Source: Clostridiales bacterium (GTDB lineage: Bacteria > Bacillota > Clostridia > Saccharofermentanales > Saccharofermentanaceae). Taken from it: 64,000 nt of DNA. Each line of letters opens with the position of its first letter. Positions within the stretch are counted from its first letter, which is position 1. A model generated the notes under the pieces. The model was given only the letters and a program-made list of their open reading frames with translations, was not told where the DNA came from and searched no databases. Shown piece by piece: positions 26,904-36,938 of the stretch. The stretch spans positions 1 to 64,000 of the forward strand of contig JAFZBN010000002.1 in NCBI GenBank assembly GCA_017561715.1, given 5' to 3'. Made by a program: the position numbers and the translations under genes.

Positions 26904-27308
26904 TCAGACTCTTCTTCTCTTAGGCGGTCTGCAACCATTGTGCGGAACCGGAGTTACATCTTTGATCATTGTAACTTCCAGACCTGCTGTCTGCAGGGCA
27001 CGGATAGCGGATTCACGTCCCGGACCAGGTCCCTTAACGTAAACCTCAACAGTGCGCATGCCGTGATCAGCTGCCTTCTTACCTGCATCCTCAGATGCCA
27101 TCTGAGCAGCGAACGGTGTACCCTTACGGGAACCCTTCATGCCCATCTCACCGGCAGATGCCCAGGAGATTGCATTACCCTGCATATCAGTGATCGTAAC
27201 GATCGTGTTGTTAAATGTAGCGTGAATATGAGCCTGACCTTTGTCAATATTCTTGCGCTCTCTTCTCTTCGGTCTTGCGGCCGTTTTCTTAACTGCTTTT
27301 GCTGCCAT
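26904..27308 (-). CDS. rpsK: Small-subunit ribosomal protein S11
   Basis: 134 residues, ending in the family's [11 protein letters not shown]. It forms part of the 30S platform at the mRNA exit. AAGGAGG lies eight bases before the ATG; the start is 12 bases after rpsM. Confidence 0.98.
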   Translation of the reverse strand: MAAKAVKKTAARPKRRERKNIDKGQAHIHATFNNTIVTITDMQGNAISWASAGEMGMKGSRKGTPFAAQMASEDAGKKAADHGMRTVEVYVKGPGPGRESAIRALQTAGLEVTMIKDVTPVPHNGCRPPKRRRV

Positions 27309-27320
27309 GGGTTCGCCTCC

Positions 27321-27689
27321 TTACTTCTTCTTACCAGCGATCGTACGCTTCGGTCCCTTACGGGTACGAGCATTCGTCTTGGTGCGCTGGCCACGAACAG
27401 GCAGACCCATTCTGTGACGGCGGCCGCGATAGCATCCGATTTCTGTCAATCTCTTAATGTTCAGGGAAACTTCTCTTCTCAGGTCACCCTCAACGTTGTA
27501 ATTGTTTTCGATCTGGTCACGAATCTTAGCGATATCATCCTCAGAAAGATCCTTAACACGTGTGTCAGGATTGATCTTTGTGTCCGCAAGAATACGATCA
27601 GAACTTGTCTTACCAATGCCATAAATGTACGTAAGAGCGATTTCTACTCTTTTGTCATTTGGCAGATCTACACCGGCAATACGAGCCAT
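27321..27689 (-). CDS. rpsM: Small-subunit ribosomal protein S13
   Basis: 122 residues from [10 protein letters not shown]; an in-frame ATG 15 bases earlier overlaps the GGAGG box and is not used. The protein contacts the P-site tRNA and the A-site finger of 23S rRNA. Its C-terminal basic tail ([11 protein letters not shown]) is typical. It is preceded by a 188-base leader with a strong three-tier hairpin. Confidence 0.98.
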   Translation of the reverse strand: MARIAGVDLPNDKRVEIALTYIYGIGKTSSDRILADTKINPDTRVKDLSEDDIAKIRDQIENNYNVEGDLRREVSLNIKRLTEIGCYRGRRHRMGLPVRGQRTKTNARTRKGPKRTIAGKKK

Positions 27690-27742
27690 TCTGTGTACCT
27701 CCATGAATGAATCAATAAATGTTTTGTTTCGTATATATATGA

Positions 27743-27805
27743 CATGCTGATGCTAAGATCCTCTCGGGTTAGGAGAGGCAGCCGCCTTGGCATAACTGGT
27801 GCATG
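27743..27805 (-). ncRNA. Structured leader RNA upstream of rpsM
   Basis: Nested pairings are visible: CATGC with GCATG (27743-27747, 27801-27805), TGCTAAG with CTTGGCA (27751-27757, 27786-27792) and CCTCTC with GAGAGG (27760-27765, 27773-27778). This position, before rpsM in an operon that contains rpsD, is where E. coli has its S4-binding alpha leader. A regulatory role is inferred. Confidence 0.55.
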
Positions 27806-27877
27806 TAATATCCAAACTTTTTTCGTTTCCTGTCCGAGCAGACAATGACGAAGCCTGCAAACAGGAGGATTCTGGGA

Positions 27878-27991
27878 TTAACCCTGCTTCTGCTTATGCT
27901 TAGGATCCGAGCAGATGATCATAACACGACCATTACGACGAATGACCTTGCACTTCTCGCACATGGGTTTTACCGACGGTCTTACTTTCAT
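27878..27991 (-). CDS. rpmJ: Large-subunit ribosomal protein L36, zinc-binding form
   Basis: 37 residues, [20 protein letters not shown] at the N-terminus. Cys11, Cys14, Cys27 and His32 form the zinc site of the C+ paralogue. GGAGG (after the ATG on the plus strand, at 28001-28005) is correctly spaced. It begins the rpmJ-rpsM-rpsK-rpsD-rpoA-rplQ unit downstream of the promoter at 28060-28087. Confidence 0.97.
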   Translation of the reverse strand: MKVRPSVKPMCEKCKVIRRNGRVMIICSDPKHKQKQG

Positions 27992-28059
27992 GACGTAACC
28001 TCCCTGTCTACTTAAAAAACAATGCAAAACTAACATACGCTATGCGCGCACGCTAAAAC

Positions 28060-28087
28060 ATTATACCAAAAACTCTCTGCATTTCAA
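28060..28087 (-). promoter_or_regulatory. Promoter of the rpmJ-led alpha operon
   Basis: The minus strand reads TTGAAA (28087-28082), a 16-base spacer, TATAAT (28065-28060). The -35 hexamer lies in the loop of the terminator hairpin at 28068-28097. Confidence 0.7.
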
Positions 28088-28097
28088 GAGAGTTTTT
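28068..28097. terminator. Perfect terminator hairpin after infA, overlapping a promoter
   Basis: AAAAACTCTCT and AGAGAGTTTTT form an 11-bp perfect inverted repeat around eight bases, with T-tracts on both strands. It lies 67 bases past the infA stop, and on the minus strand TATAAT follows three bases after its right arm. Confidence 0.8.
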
Positions 28098-28164
28098 GAT
28101 TTTTTCTTCTCTTTTTTTATTTCGCCCTCAACAGGCCGTCAGGGGCGGATCCTGGGTGCGATTT

Positions 28165-28383
28165 TTACTTCGCGCGCCAAGTGATGCGGCCACGGGACAG
28201 ATCGTATGGAGAAAGCTCCATGGTTACTCTGTCACCCGGCAGGATCTTGATGTAGTTCTGACGCAGCTTGCCCGAAATGTGAGCAAGTACGATATGACCG
28301 TTCTCCAGTCTTACCTTAAATGTTGCGTTCGGAAGAGCATCATCAACGATGCCCTCTACTTCAATTACATCCTCTTTAGACAT
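28165..28383 (-). CDS. infA: Translation initiation factor IF-1
   Basis: 72 residues, one S1-like OB domain ([11 protein letters not shown]... ending ITWRAK). It binds the 30S A site during initiation. The ATG overlaps the end of map by eight bases, so the two are co-translated. Confidence 0.98.
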   Translation of the reverse strand: MSKEDVIEVEGIVDDALPNATFKVRLENGHIVLAHISGKLRQNYIKILPGDRVTMELSPYDLSRGRITWRAK

Positions 28384-29146
28384 TCTTTCCCTCCGTTAAT
28401 GTGATGATTTCCGGTCCGTTTTCTGTAATGATGATCGTATTTTCATAGTGCGCTGCGTATTTTCTGTCACGGGTGATGACCGTCCACTCGTCACTCAATA
28501 CTGCAATTTCTCTTCTTCCCATCGAAATCATGGGCTCGATGCAGAAAGCCATGCCCTTCACGATGCGAGGGCCGTGTCCGAATCTTCCGTAGTTCGGTAC
28601 ATCCGGATCTTCATGCAGCTGGTGTCCGATACCGTGACCTGTGAGCTCACGGATGACACCGTAGCCGAAGCTTTCAGCGTGTGCCTGAACGGCAGATGAA
28701 ATATCTCCGATGCGGTTTTCGGTAGAGACCTTTTCAAAACCTTTCCAGAAACACTCCTCGGTAACCTTGATCAGTTTTTCGGCTTCCTCCGAGATCTTTC
28801 CTACGGCAAAAGTTCTTGCCGCGTCTGCGTGAAGTCCGTCGAGTGAGCAGCATACGTCACATGTGACGATGTCGCCTTCTTTAAGGACCACATCTTTTCT
28901 CGGAATACCGTGTACGATGACTTCATTCGGGGAGATGCAGATCTGACCCGGGAACGGCGGATCGCCATAGTGGAAAGATGAAGAGATCGCGCCGTGCTTG
29001 TCAAAGACCTGCTTGGCGATCTCATCGAGTTCCCATGTCGTGATGCCCGGCTCGACCTTTTCGCCGAGTGTCAGAAGACACTCTTCGACGACCTTTCCGG
29101 CCTCACGCATTTTTGCAAAATCCGCTTCTGTCTTGATTTCGATCAT
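28376..29146 (-). CDS. map: Type I methionine aminopeptidase
   Basis: 256 residues. It removes the initiator methionine from nascent proteins using two metal ions. Recognisable blocks are [32 protein letters not shown] (two metal Asp), [14 protein letters not shown] (metal His) and FCIEPM (metal Glu). The N-terminus lacks the zinc-finger linker of some clostridial forms. It starts three bases after the adk stop. Confidence 0.97.
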   Translation of the reverse strand: MIEIKTEADFAKMREAGKVVEECLLTLGEKVEPGITTWELDEIAKQVFDKHGAISSSFHYGDPPFPGQICISPNEVIVHGIPRKDVVLKEGDIVTCDVCCSLDGLHADAARTFAVGKISEEAEKLIKVTEECFWKGFEKVSTENRIGDISSAVQAHAESFGYGVIRELTGHGIGHQLHEDPDVPNYGRFGHGPRIVKGMAFCIEPMISMGRREIAVLSDEWTVITRDRKYAAHYENTIIITENGPEIITLTEGKNV

Positions 29147-29149
29147 TGA

Positions 29150-29812
29150 TTACGCCTTTCTAAAGCCCTTTGCAGCAAGCGCTTCAGCAGCCTGTGCAAA
29201 AGCTACGTCCGGACTCTTGGAGTTGTCCGCGGAGATCACGATGCCCTTCTTCTCATAAAAATCGATGAGCGGCTTTGTGTTCTCTTCGTATGTAACAAGT
29301 CTCTGCTTTACTGTCTCCGGCTTGTCATCATCACGCTGGATGACTTCCTTGCCGCAAACATCGCAAACACCCTCGACCTTGGTCGGACGGGAAACTACGT
29401 TGTAGCTTTCACCGCAGGATGTGCAGACTCTTCTGTTTACTACACGTTCCATGATGACTTCAGCCGGAACATCTACCTTGATAACGGCATCGATCTGAGA
29501 ATTGCTCTTGGCAAGCATCTCGTCAAGCTTTTCAGCCTGAGCGATCGTTCTCGGGAAACCGTCGAGAAGGTAACCGTTCTTGCAGTCATCCTGGGCAAGA
29601 CGATCTTCAACCATGGAGATGGTTACTTCGTCCGGAACCAGTTTGCCGGCATCGATATACTTCTTGGCTTCGATACCCAGAGGAGTCTGTTCCTTGATGT
29701 TCGCACGGAAAATATCTCCTGTGGAGATATGTGTGATCTTGTATTCGTTTTTCAGAACCGCTGCCATGGTTCCCTTACCGGAACCCGGTGCGCCTAAAAG
29801 GATCAGTTTCAT
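29150..29812 (-). CDS. adk: Adenylate kinase with zinc-binding lid
   Basis: 220 residues. It balances ATP, ADP and AMP. The P-loop GAPGSGKGT is at residues 7-15; DGFPRTIAQAE is the core block. The lid holds four cysteines (CTSCGE near 130 and CDVCG near 150), the zinc type typical of Gram-positives. It follows secY after a 133-base gap with a hairpin. Confidence 0.97.
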   Translation of the reverse strand: MKLILLGAPGSGKGTMAAVLKNEYKITHISTGDIFRANIKEQTPLGIEAKKYIDAGKLVPDEVTISMVEDRLAQDDCKNGYLLDGFPRTIAQAEKLDEMLAKSNSQIDAVIKVDVPAEVIMERVVNRRVCTSCGESYNVVSRPTKVEGVCDVCGKEVIQRDDDKPETVKQRLVTYEENTKPLIDFYEKKGIVISADNSKSPDVAFAQAAEALAAKGFRKA

Positions 29813-29851
29813 AAGAAAACCCTCTTCTCTTTTTCATTTTTGTACGCGCAA

Positions 29852-29881
29852 GCAGCCCCACGTGTAAACACGCGAGGCTGC
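29852..29881 (-). other. Hairpin in the secY-adk spacer
   Basis: GCAGCC / GGCTGC and an inner CGTGT / ACACG form an imperfect stem-loop in the adk leader. No T-tract follows, so an mRNA structure or processing site is likelier than a terminator. Confidence 0.45.
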
Positions 29882-29945
29882 ATAGCATTTATCTTTTGAT
29901 TTGTGCATTACCGTTAAGCAGCATAACGCGTACCCTGCTTATTCG

Positions 29946-31259
29946 TCATACAAGGAATCCCTTGTAGTTGTGGGTAACCATCTGCGATTCGATCTGGTCG
30001 ACCAGGTCGTTGGCAACACCTGTCATGATGAGAACGGATGTACCTGCGAACCATACGCCTTCCATACCTGTCAGCTTGCCAAGAAGTGTCGGTACGAGAA
30101 CGACGATGCAGAGGAAGCACGCGTCACACCAGTTAAGGCGGTTAGCCACTTTCGCGATGAACTCCGAAGTCGGACGACCCGGACGAACACCCGGAATAAA
30201 TCCACCATTCTTCTGCAGGTTCTGCGAGATCTCGATCGGATTGAACTGGATCAGAGAATAGAAGAATACGAAAGCGAAGATGCAGATGAAGTAAGCAATA
30301 TAGTAGAACGGGCTGCTACCGAAGTCGCGGAACCATTTTACGATGATGTTATTGCTGTTCGGGAAGAAGAATGTCACGATCGTCGACGGAAGGGACAGGA
30401 AAGACATCGTGAAGATGACCGGCATAACGCTGGATGCATTGACCTTCAACGGGATGTATGTGTTCTGTCCGCCATAGACTTTACGTCCGATGACCTTCTT
30501 AGAGTACTGGACCGGAATTCTTCTTTCTGCATTCTGAACGTATACGCAGAAGATGATCGTTGCAAGAGAGATCAGGGATACGATAGCGAAAGCCGTGAAT
30601 CCCAGAGTGTTACCGAGAGCTGCGTTCTCAAAGCTGCCTGCGATGTTGAGTGCATCGTAGTAGAGAGTCTGGATCATCTGCGGGATACGTGTAACGATAC
30701 CTGCAAAGATGATCAGGGAAACACCGTTACCGATGCCCTTCTCATTGATGCGCTCGCCGAGGAATACAACACATGTCGTACCGGCAGTAAATGTCAGGAT
30801 GATCAGTGCTGCACAAAGCGGCTTCGGCAGATAACCTGTCATAGCAGATCTTGTAGCGTAGCAGAAGAAGGATGCCTGCATGAGAGCCAGACCGACTGTC
30901 ATGTAACGAGTGATCTTCTGGATCTTCTTCTGTCCCTCTTCACCTTCTTTGGCAAGGTTTTCCAAAGCAGGGATAGCAACCGTCAGGAGCTGGATGATGA
31001 TCGAGGAGTTGATGTAGGGAGTAATACCCATCGCGAAGATGGTTGCCGCATAAAGACCACCACCTGCGATAATATCCATCAAGCTACCGATCTGACCCCA
31101 GTTCTGAACGACACTTGTAAATTCGGTACGGTTGATACCCGGGCAAGGGATCAAGCCACCTACCATGTAAAGGCCGAGAATAAACAGCGTAAAGAGAAGT
31201 TTCTTTCGCAGATCCGGCAAACGGAATGCATTCACTAAGGTGTCAAAAATACCCTTCAT
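29946..31259 (-). CDS. secY: Preprotein translocase channel subunit SecY
   Basis: 437 residues with ten expected transmembrane helices. FAMGITPYINSSIIIQLL and GIGNGVSLIIFAGI are family signatures, and RNAERRIP-like QNAERRIPVQY lies in the large cytoplasmic loop. It forms the Sec channel with SecE and SecG. It starts three bases after the rplO stop, the usual spc-operon place. Confidence 0.97.
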   Translation of the reverse strand: MKGIFDTLVNAFRLPDLRKKLLFTLFILGLYMVGGLIPCPGINRTEFTSVVQNWGQIGSLMDIIAGGGLYAATIFAMGITPYINSSIIIQLLTVAIPALENLAKEGEEGQKKIQKITRYMTVGLALMQASFFCYATRSAMTGYLPKPLCAALIILTFTAGTTCVVFLGERINEKGIGNGVSLIIFAGIVTRIPQMIQTLYYDALNIAGSFENAALGNTLGFTAFAIVSLISLATIIFCVYVQNAERRIPVQYSKKVIGRKVYGGQNTYIPLKVNASSVMPVIFTMSFLSLPSTIVTFFFPNSNNIIVKWFRDFGSSPFYYIAYFICIFAFVFFYSLIQFNPIEISQNLQKNGGFIPGVRPGRPTSEFIAKVANRLNWCDACFLCIVVLVPTLLGKLTGMEGVWFAGTSVLIMTGVANDLVDQIESQMVTHNYKGFLV

Positions 31260-31262
31260 GTG

Positions 31263-31706
31263 TTATACCTCCTGAGCCGTTCCACCAGCCTTTTCGATTT
31301 TCTCTTTTGCAGAAGCAGAGAACTTCTTTGCCTTAACAGTCAGCTTCTTTGTCAGATCACCGTTACCGAGGACCTTGATTCCGTCGTTGACCTTAGCGAG
31401 TGTGATGATACCGGCATCAGCGAGGATCGTTGCATCGACCTCAGCACCGTTATCAAACTTCTCCAGATCGGAGACATTGATCTCAACATACTCTGCTGCG
31501 AAACGCTTGTGGTTGAAACCACGCTTCGGCAGACGTCTGTAAAGAGGCATCTGACCACCCTCGAAACCAGGACGGACACCGCCACCGGAACGAGCATTCT
31601 GACCCTTGTGTCCACGACCGGAAGTCTTACCGTTTCCGGATCCGGCACCACGGCCCTTACGATATGCTTTCTCGTTGCCGCAGGAAGACATTTCATTAAG
31701 TTTCAT
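31263..31706 (-). CDS. rplO: Large-subunit ribosomal protein L15
   Basis: 147 residues from [10 protein letters not shown]. The frame extends 13 codons further upstream, but TGGAGG lies nine bases before the chosen ATG. The Gly-rich extended arm ([19 protein letters not shown]) threads into 23S rRNA. Confidence 0.97.
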   Translation of the reverse strand: MKLNEMSSCGNEKAYRKGRGAGSGNGKTSGRGHKGQNARSGGGVRPGFEGGQMPLYRRLPKRGFNHKRFAAEYVEINVSDLEKFDNGAEVDATILADAGIITLAKVNDGIKVLGNGDLTKKLTVKAKKFSASAKEKIEKAGGTAQEV

Positions 31707-31722
31707 GTTTCCTATACCTCCA

Positions 31723-31902
31723 TTACACTTCTTCGCAAGTAACAAGATGTGCTACTGTACGAACCATACCGCGGATTGCCTCATTATCAGCCTTCTCAAC
31801 AGACTGACCGATCTTGCGAAGACCGAGAGCCTTAACTGTGGCGGCCTGGTTTTTCTTGGATTTGTTGGTGCTCTTGACCAATGTAATCTTCAAGTTTGCC
31901 AT
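31723..31902 (-). CDS. rpmD: Large-subunit ribosomal protein L30
   Basis: 59 residues, [20 protein letters not shown] at the start and [13 protein letters not shown] at the end. GGAGG precedes the ATG. Bacterial-type length; fills the standard gap between rpsE and rplO. Confidence 0.96.
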   Translation of the reverse strand: MANLKITLVKSTNKSKKNQAATVKALGLRKIGQSVEKADNEAIRGMVRTVAHLVTCEEV

Positions 31903-31917
31903 GTTAGCACACCTCCA

Positions 31918-32412
31918 TTACCTAATTTCTTCAGCAGACTTTCCGCGCAGACGTGCGACCTCTTCGAGAGAGCGCATGCTCTTCAAGCCTTCCATTGTTG
32001 CGTTAACAACATTGTTCGGGTTGTTAGTACCCAGAGACTTTGTACGGATATCCTTGATGCCGCAAAGTTCGCATACCGCACGAACCGGGCCACCTGCGAT
32101 GATACCTGTACCACTTGCAGCCGGCTTCATAACGATCTTACCTGCGCCGAAAACACCAAATGCTTCGTGCGGGATCGTGTTACCGTCGAGCGGAACAGAG
32201 ATCATGTTCTTCTTTGCATCTTCGATGCCTTTTCTGATCGCGTCCGGAATCTCAGCTGCTTTACCGAGGCCCTTACCAACGTGACCATTCTCGTCACCTA
32301 CAATTACGAGGGCTGCGAAACGGAAATTTCTACCACCCTTAACCGTTTTGGAAACACGTCCGATATGGATGACTTTCTCTTTTAATTCGGTTGAATTTGG
32401 TTCAAAACCCAT
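31918..32412 (-). CDS. rpsE: Small-subunit ribosomal protein S5
   Basis: 164 residues. The double-stranded-RNA-like domain starts [19 protein letters not shown], followed by [14 protein letters not shown] and the [14 protein letters not shown] block. It helps with decoding accuracy. AGGAGGG lies seven bases before the ATG. Confidence 0.98.
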   Translation of the reverse strand: MGFEPNSTELKEKVIHIGRVSKTVKGGRNFRFAALVIVGDENGHVGKGLGKAAEIPDAIRKGIEDAKKNMISVPLDGNTIPHEAFGVFGAGKIVMKPAASGTGIIAGGPVRAVCELCGIKDIRTKSLGTNNPNNVVNATMEGLKSMRSLEEVARLRGKSAEEIR

Positions 32413-32428
32413 CTTGTTTCCCTCCTAA

Positions 32429-32797
32429 TCAGAATTTCAGGCCAGCTTCACGAGCTGCCTCAGCCAAAGCTGCTACACGTCCATGGAAAATGTAACCGCC
32501 TCTGTCGAATACAACCTCGTTGATATTCGCAGCCAGAGCGCGCTCTGCAATCTTCTTACCAACTGCAGCTGCACCTTCCTTGTTGCTTCCGTTCTCGATA
32601 GAAGCCTTAACTTCCTTATCCAGAGAGGATGCACTTACGAGTGTCTTGCCAGCTTCATCATCGATGATCTGTGCATAGATGTTTGTGTTACTTCTGAAAA
32701 CGCAGAGACGCGGACGAGAAGAGGTACCGGCAATCTTATTTCTTACACGGACATGCTTTCTACGGCGAATAGCGTTCTTGTCAATTTTATTAATCAT
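32429..32797 (-). CDS. rplR: Large-subunit ribosomal protein L18
   Basis: 122 residues; binds 5S r[23 protein letters not shown] and [26 protein letters not shown] are conserved blocks. AGGGGTG provides the ribosome binding site, weaker than its neighbours' sites. Confidence 0.97.
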   Translation of the reverse strand: MINKIDKNAIRRRKHVRVRNKIAGTSSRPRLCVFRSNTNIYAQIIDDEAGKTLVSASSLDKEVKASIENGSNKEGAAAVGKKIAERALAANINEVVFDRGGYIFHGRVAALAEAAREAGLKF

Positions 32798-32815
32798 GCT
32801 TGTTCACCCCTTCAC

Positions 32816-33358
32816 TTATTTCTTAGCGCCAGTCTTACCTTCCTTGATGCGGACATATTCACCAACATATCTGATGCCCTTGCCCTTATATGCATCCGGA
32901 AGTCTGAACGAACGGATCTTAGCGGCTGTTTCGCCAACTAACTGCTTATCAGCACCCTTAACGATGATCTGGTTCTGTGCCGGAACATCAATAGTGATGC
33001 CAGCCGGCTCTTCCATCTCGATCGGGTGGGAGTAACCAAGGTTGAATACAACCTTCTTACCCTGCTTTGCGGCCTTGTAACCAACGCCCTGGATCTCGAG
33101 TTCCTTCTTGAAACCTTCGGAACAACCGATGACCATGTTGTTGATCAGAGAACGTGTCAAACCATGAAGAGCCTTCACCTGCTTTTCATCGTTCGGTCTC
33201 TTGACCGTGATTACATTGTCATTTACTTCAACAATGATGGACGGATGCACATTCAGAGAAAGTGTAGCGTCCTTGCCTTTTACAGTGATGGTCTGACCAT
33301 CCTGCTTTACTTCGAGCCCTGCCGGGATCGTGATTGGCATGTTACCAATTCTAGACAT
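32816..33358 (-). CDS. rplF: Large-subunit ribosomal protein L6
   Basis: 180 residues in two related domains, [17 protein letters not shown] at the start and [14 protein letters not shown] near the end. It sits near the factor-binding site of the 50S subunit. Confidence 0.98.
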   Translation of the reverse strand: MSRIGNMPITIPAGLEVKQDGQTITVKGKDATLSLNVHPSIIVEVNDNVITVKRPNDEKQVKALHGLTRSLINNMVIGCSEGFKKELEIQGVGYKAAKQGKKVVFNLGYSHPIEMEEPAGITIDVPAQNQIIVKGADKQLVGETAAKIRSFRLPDAYKGKGIRYVGEYVRIKEGKTGAKK

Positions 33359-33427
33359 ACAATCTTACCTCCTGCTCTTTAGATTGCGGAACCTTGCGTG
33401 TCCCATTTCAGAGTGTTAATGGTTTTA

Positions 33428-33823
33428 TTACCAAACGTAAGCCATAACCTCGCCGCCAACGCCGAGTTTTCTGGCTGCCTTATCAGTCATAACGCCCTTG
33501 GACGTAGAGATGATCGCGATACCGAGACCACCGAGAACCTTCGGGAGATTCTCCTTGTCCGCGTAAACGCGGAGACCCGGCTTGGAAATTCTCTGGATAC
33601 CGGAGATAACGTGCTTCTTAGCAGCGTACTTCAGTGTGATCTTGATCATTCCCTGCTTGTCATCTTCAATCGTTTCAAAAGAAGCGATATAACCTTCATC
33701 TACTAAAATCTGTGCGATAGCCTTCTTCAAATTGGAAGCAGGAACCATAACTGTCGGATGACCGGCTGTGCCTGCATTACGGATTCTTGTCAGCATATCT
33801 GCAATTGCATCTGTAATCTGCAT
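33428..33823 (-). CDS. rpsH: Small-subunit ribosomal protein S8
   Basis: 131 residues, beginning [17 protein letters not shown] and ending [11 protein letters not shown]. It binds the central domain of 16S rRNA; in enteric bacteria it represses the spc operon. A 69-base gap separates it from rplF. Confidence 0.98.
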   Translation of the reverse strand: MQITDAIADMLTRIRNAGTAGHPTVMVPASNLKKAIAQILVDEGYIASFETIEDDKQGMIKITLKYAAKKHVISGIQRISKPGLRVYADKENLPKVLGGLGIAIISTSKGVMTDKAARKLGVGGEVMAYVW

Positions 33824-33849
33824 AAATCTTTCCTCCTTGTCGCTATCGT

Positions 33850-34035
33850 TTACCAGCTTGCCTTACGAACACCCGGGATCTGGCCCTTGTAAGCCAGGTC
33901 ACGGAAGCACAGACGGCAGATACCATACTTACGGATATAAGCGTGAGGTCTACCACAGAGCTTGCAACGGTTGTGCTGCTGAACTTTGAACTTCGGTGCA
34001 CGCTGCGCCTTGAGTTTCATTGACGTTTTAGCCAT
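33850..34035 (-). CDS. rpsN: Small-subunit ribosomal protein S14, zinc type
   Basis: 61 residues, the short C+ form. Cys24, Cys27, Cys40 and Cys43 bind zinc. Its presence in the spc operon is the usual case for Firmicutes. Confidence 0.98.
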   Translation of the reverse strand: MAKTSMKLKAQRAPKFKVQQHNRCKLCGRPHAYIRKYGICRLCFRDLAYKGQIPGVRKASW

Positions 34036-34053
34036 ATTACTTATATCCTCCTA

Positions 34054-34593
34054 TTACTTTCTGAACGGCATTCCGAGGTTTGCGAGAAGAGATCTTGCTT
34101 CCTCGTCAGACTTAGCCGTTGTTACGATGATGATATCCATACCACGGACCTTATCGATCTTATCGAACTCGATTTCAGGGAACATGAGCTGCTCCTTGAT
34201 ACCCATAGCATAGTTACCGTGACCATCGAAAGAGTTCGGATTTACACCACGGAAGTCACGTACACGCGGCAGGGAGATGCTGATCAACTTATCGAGGAAG
34301 TTGTACATGTTCTCGCCACGGAGTGTTACCTTACAACCGATCTTCATGCCTTCTCTGAGCTTAAAAGCCGCAACGGACTTTGTAGCTACAGTAGCGATCG
34401 GCTTCTGGCCGCAGATGATACCCATGTCACGCATAGCATTCTCGAGAGCCTTCGGGTTATCCTTGACTTCACCGACACCCATGTTGAGAACGATCTTCTC
34501 AAGCTTCGGGATCTGCATGACAGACTTATACTTGAATTCTTCCTGCAAAGCAGGCGCAACTTCATTTACATACTTGTCCTTAAGTCTAGACAT
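34054..34593 (-). CDS. rplE: Large-subunit ribosomal protein L5
   Basis: 179 residues; binds 5S rRNA and contacts P-site t[24 protein letters not shown] and [21 protein letters not shown] are the conserved segments. Confidence 0.98.
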   Translation of the reverse strand: MSRLKDKYVNEVAPALQEEFKYKSVMQIPKLEKIVLNMGVGEVKDNPKALENAMRDMGIICGQKPIATVATKSVAAFKLREGMKIGCKVTLRGENMYNFLDKLISISLPRVRDFRGVNPNSFDGHGNYAMGIKEQLMFPEIEFDKIDKVRGMDIIIVTTAKSDEEARSLLANLGMPFRK

Positions 34594-34597
34594 TTAA

Positions 34598-34945
34598 TTA
34601 CTCCTCCTTTGCCTTCTTGATCTGGTCGATATCAGCGCCGCACTTCTTGCAGACACGATACTTTGCACCGTCCTCGGCAACTCTCTTGCCGACACGAGTA
34701 GCCTTGCCGCACTTCGGGCAAACCAGCATTACGTTGGAAGCATCGATGGATCCTTCCTTCTCGATGATGCCGGCCGGCTTTGTCTGGCTCATCTGCTTCT
34801 GGTGCTTCTTGACCATGTTGACTCCGGAAACGATAACTCTACCGCTCTTCGGCTCGGTCTTGAGGACCTGACCCTGAGAACCGGCGTCCTTACCGGAGAT
34901 AACAACGACTTTATCGTCCTTTTTAACGTGAATCTTGCTAGCCAT
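34598..34945 (-). CDS. rplX: Large-subunit ribosomal protein L24
   Basis: 115 residues. A KOW motif (about 8-35) is followed by a four-cysteine pair, CPKC at 76-79 and CKKC at 99-102. The cysteines suggest a zinc-bound C-terminal knuckle. It initiates 50S assembly. Confidence 0.97.
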   Translation of the reverse strand: MASKIHVKKDDKVVVISGKDAGSQGQVLKTEPKSGRVIVSGVNMVKKHQKQMSQTKPAGIIEKEGSIDASNVMLVCPKCGKATRVGKRVAEDGAKYRVCKKCGADIDQIKKAKEE

Positions 34946-34957
34946 TTGTCATCCTCC

Positions 34958-35326
34958 TTACAGAACTTCTGGAGCCAGAGAAAGGATCTTCATGTAATCC
35001 TTGTCACGGAGCTCTCTTGCGATAGGCCCAAAGATACGGGTTCCACGCGGGTTCTTGTCTTCCTTAATGATAACGGCAGCATTCTCGTCGAACTTGATGT
35101 AGGAACCATCAGCTCTTCTTACGCCCTTCTTTGTGCGGACAACTACTGCACGGACAACATCGCCCTTCTTAACCACGCCACCAGGAGTAGCAGTCTTAAC
35201 AGAGCAGACGATGACATCACCGATATTCGCATACTTACGCCAGGAACCGCCGAGCACTTTGATGCAGGCAAGTTCTTTTGCGCCAGTATTATCCGCAGAT
35301 CTTAATCTGGATTCTACTTGAATCAT
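34958..35326 (-). CDS. rplN: Large-subunit ribosomal protein L14
   Basis: 122 residues, [20 protein letters not shown] at the start. A beta-barrel protein at the subunit interface. AGGAGG lies seven bases before the ATG. Confidence 0.98.
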   Translation of the reverse strand: MIQVESRLRSADNTGAKELACIKVLGGSWRKYANIGDVIVCSVKTATPGGVVKKGDVVRAVVVRTKKGVRRADGSYIKFDENAAVIIKEDKNPRGTRIFGPIARELRDKDYMKILSLAPEVL

Positions 35327-35360
35327 GTTGATTTCCTCCTTTACGTAATTCCCTTACGTA

Positions 35361-35618
35361 TTACTTCGCCTTCTCAATAATCTCGACCAGTCTCCAACGC
35401 TTGTCCTTAGACAGCGGGCGGGTCTCCATTACTTTTACCTTGTCGCCGATGCCGCACTTGTTCTCTTCGTCGTGCGCCTTCAGCTTGTATGTTCTCTTCA
35501 TAATCTTGCCGTACAGCGGGTGCTTAACGTGCTCAACTACGGAAACAACGATTGTTTTGTCCATCTTGTCGGAACTTACGATACCGACACGAGTTTTTCT
35601 GAGGTTACGATCGCTCAT
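35361..35618 (-). CDS. rpsQ: Small-subunit ribosomal protein S17
   Basis: 85 residues from [10 protein letters not shown]. An in-frame ATG 18 bases earlier touches the rpmC stop and lacks a ribosome binding site; GGGAGAAG before the chosen start supports it. OB-fold 16S binding protein. Confidence 0.97.
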   Translation of the reverse strand: MSDRNLRKTRVGIVSSDKMDKTIVVSVVEHVKHPLYGKIMKRTYKLKAHDEENKCGIGDKVKVMETRPLSKDKRWRLVEIIEKAK

Positions 35619-35635
35619 TGCTACTTCTCCCTTCA

Positions 35636-35833
35636 TTAATTAGCCTTAAGCTCGATTTCACGAAGAATCGTGTTAACGCGAGCGATGTCACGCTTTACAG
35701 CACCCAGGCGCTGCGGATTCTCGAGTTGGTTGGTCGCATGCTGGAAACGGAGCTTGAAGAGTTCATCCTTCAATGCAACCAGTTCCTGCTGAAGTTCTTC
35801 AGCGGATTTTGAACGCAATTCTTTAGTTGTCAT
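35636..35833 (-). CDS. rpmC: Large-subunit ribosomal protein L29
   Basis: 65 residues from [10 protein letters not shown], preceded by GGAGGTATCTTGAA. The frame continues upstream inside rplP but has no start signal there. The two-helix protein lies near the exit tunnel and docks SRP and trigger factor. Confidence 0.97.
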   Translation of the reverse strand: MTTKELRSKSAEELQQELVALKDELFKLRFQHATNQLENPQRLGAVKRDIARVNTILREIELKAN

Positions 35834-35834
35834 T

Positions 35835-36254
35835 TCAAGATACCTCCTCGCCTTTCTTAATGAACTTAGTCTTGCAAGGGAGCTTATGTCCGGCAAGACG
35901 CATAGCCTCACGAGCTACTTCTTCGGATACACCTGCGATCTCGAAAAGAACTCTGCCCGGCTTAACTACTGCTACCCAGTACTCCGGGGAACCTTTACCG
36001 GAACCCATTCGAGCCTCAGCAGGGTGCTTTGTGATCGGCTTGTCCGGGAAGATCTTGATCCAGACCTTACCGCCTCTTTTTACGTAACGGTTGATCGCGA
36101 TACGGGCTGCCTCGATCTGATTGGAAGTGATCCAGCAAGGCTCTGTAGAATAGATACCGAAATCACCGTAAGCAACAAAGTTACCTCTGGTAGCCTTACC
36201 TGTAAGGCGGCCGCGCTGCTGCTTTCTGTGCTTTACTCTCTTAGGAAGTAACAT
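35835..36254 (-). CDS. rplP: Large-subunit ribosomal protein L16
   Basis: 139 residues, [20 protein letters not shown] at the start. It helps position A-site tRNA. Its ATG shares one base with the rpsC stop (TAATG), and its stop is one base from the rpmC start, so coupling is tight. Confidence 0.98.
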   Translation of the reverse strand: MLLPKRVKHRKQQRGRLTGKATRGNFVAYGDFGIYSTEPCWITSNQIEAARIAINRYVKRGGKVWIKIFPDKPITKHPAEARMGSGKGSPEYWVAVVKPGRVLFEIAGVSEEVAREAMRLAGHKLPCKTKFIKKGEEVS

Positions 36255-36925
36255 TACGCTTCGCCTCCTTCCGCAACTTTGACAGTCTTCTTAGCTGTCA
36301 GGATCTCGCCTCTGTAGATCCAAACCTTAACACCGATGCGGCCGTACTGTGTGTTTGCCTCAGCAAAACCATAGTCGATGTCAGCACGCAGTGTCTGCAG
36401 CGGGATCGTACCCTCGTGGTATGTCTCGGAACGAGCGATTTCAGCGCCGCCCAGACGGCCGGAGCAAGATGTCTTGATACCCTTTGCGCCGGACTTCATT
36501 GTACGGGACATAGCCATCTTCATGGCACGACGGAAAGAAACACGTCTTTCCAGCTGGGAAGCGATGCTCTCAGCAACGAGCTGAGCGTTTGCATCAACGT
36601 TCTTGATCTCACGAACGTCTACGAAGAAATTCTTCTTGAACTTCTTCTGAAGCTTCTTCTTGAATTCCTCAATACCTGCGCCCTGGCGACCAATGATGAT
36701 ACCCGGCTTAGCGGTATTGATGATGATGCTTGTCTTGTCAGCGCCCTTACGCTCGATCTCGATGCTGGAAACGCCTGCAGCGAAGCACTCTTTCTTTACA
36801 AAATCACGGATTTGCTTGTCCTCAACGAGGAAATCGCTGAATGTCTTCTTGTCGGCATACCAACGTGTGTCCCACTCTTTGATGACACCGACGCGCAATC
36901 CATGGGGATTAACCTTCTGGCCCAT
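36254..36925 (-). CDS. rpsC: Small-subunit ribosomal protein S3
   Basis: 223 residues with a KH domain ([18 protein letters not shown]) and the C-terminal domain ending [11 protein letters not shown]. It lines the mRNA entry channel. Confidence 0.98.
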   Translation of the reverse strand: MGQKVNPHGLRVGVIKEWDTRWYADKKTFSDFLVEDKQIRDFVKKECFAAGVSSIEIERKGADKTSIIINTAKPGIIIGRQGAGIEEFKKKLQKKFKKNFFVDVREIKNVDANAQLVAESIASQLERRVSFRRAMKMAMSRTMKSGAKGIKTSCSGRLGGAEIARSETYHEGTIPLQTLRADIDYGFAEANTQYGRIGVKVWIYRGEILTAKKTVKVAEGGEA

Positions 36926-36938
36926 TCTTTATTCCTCC

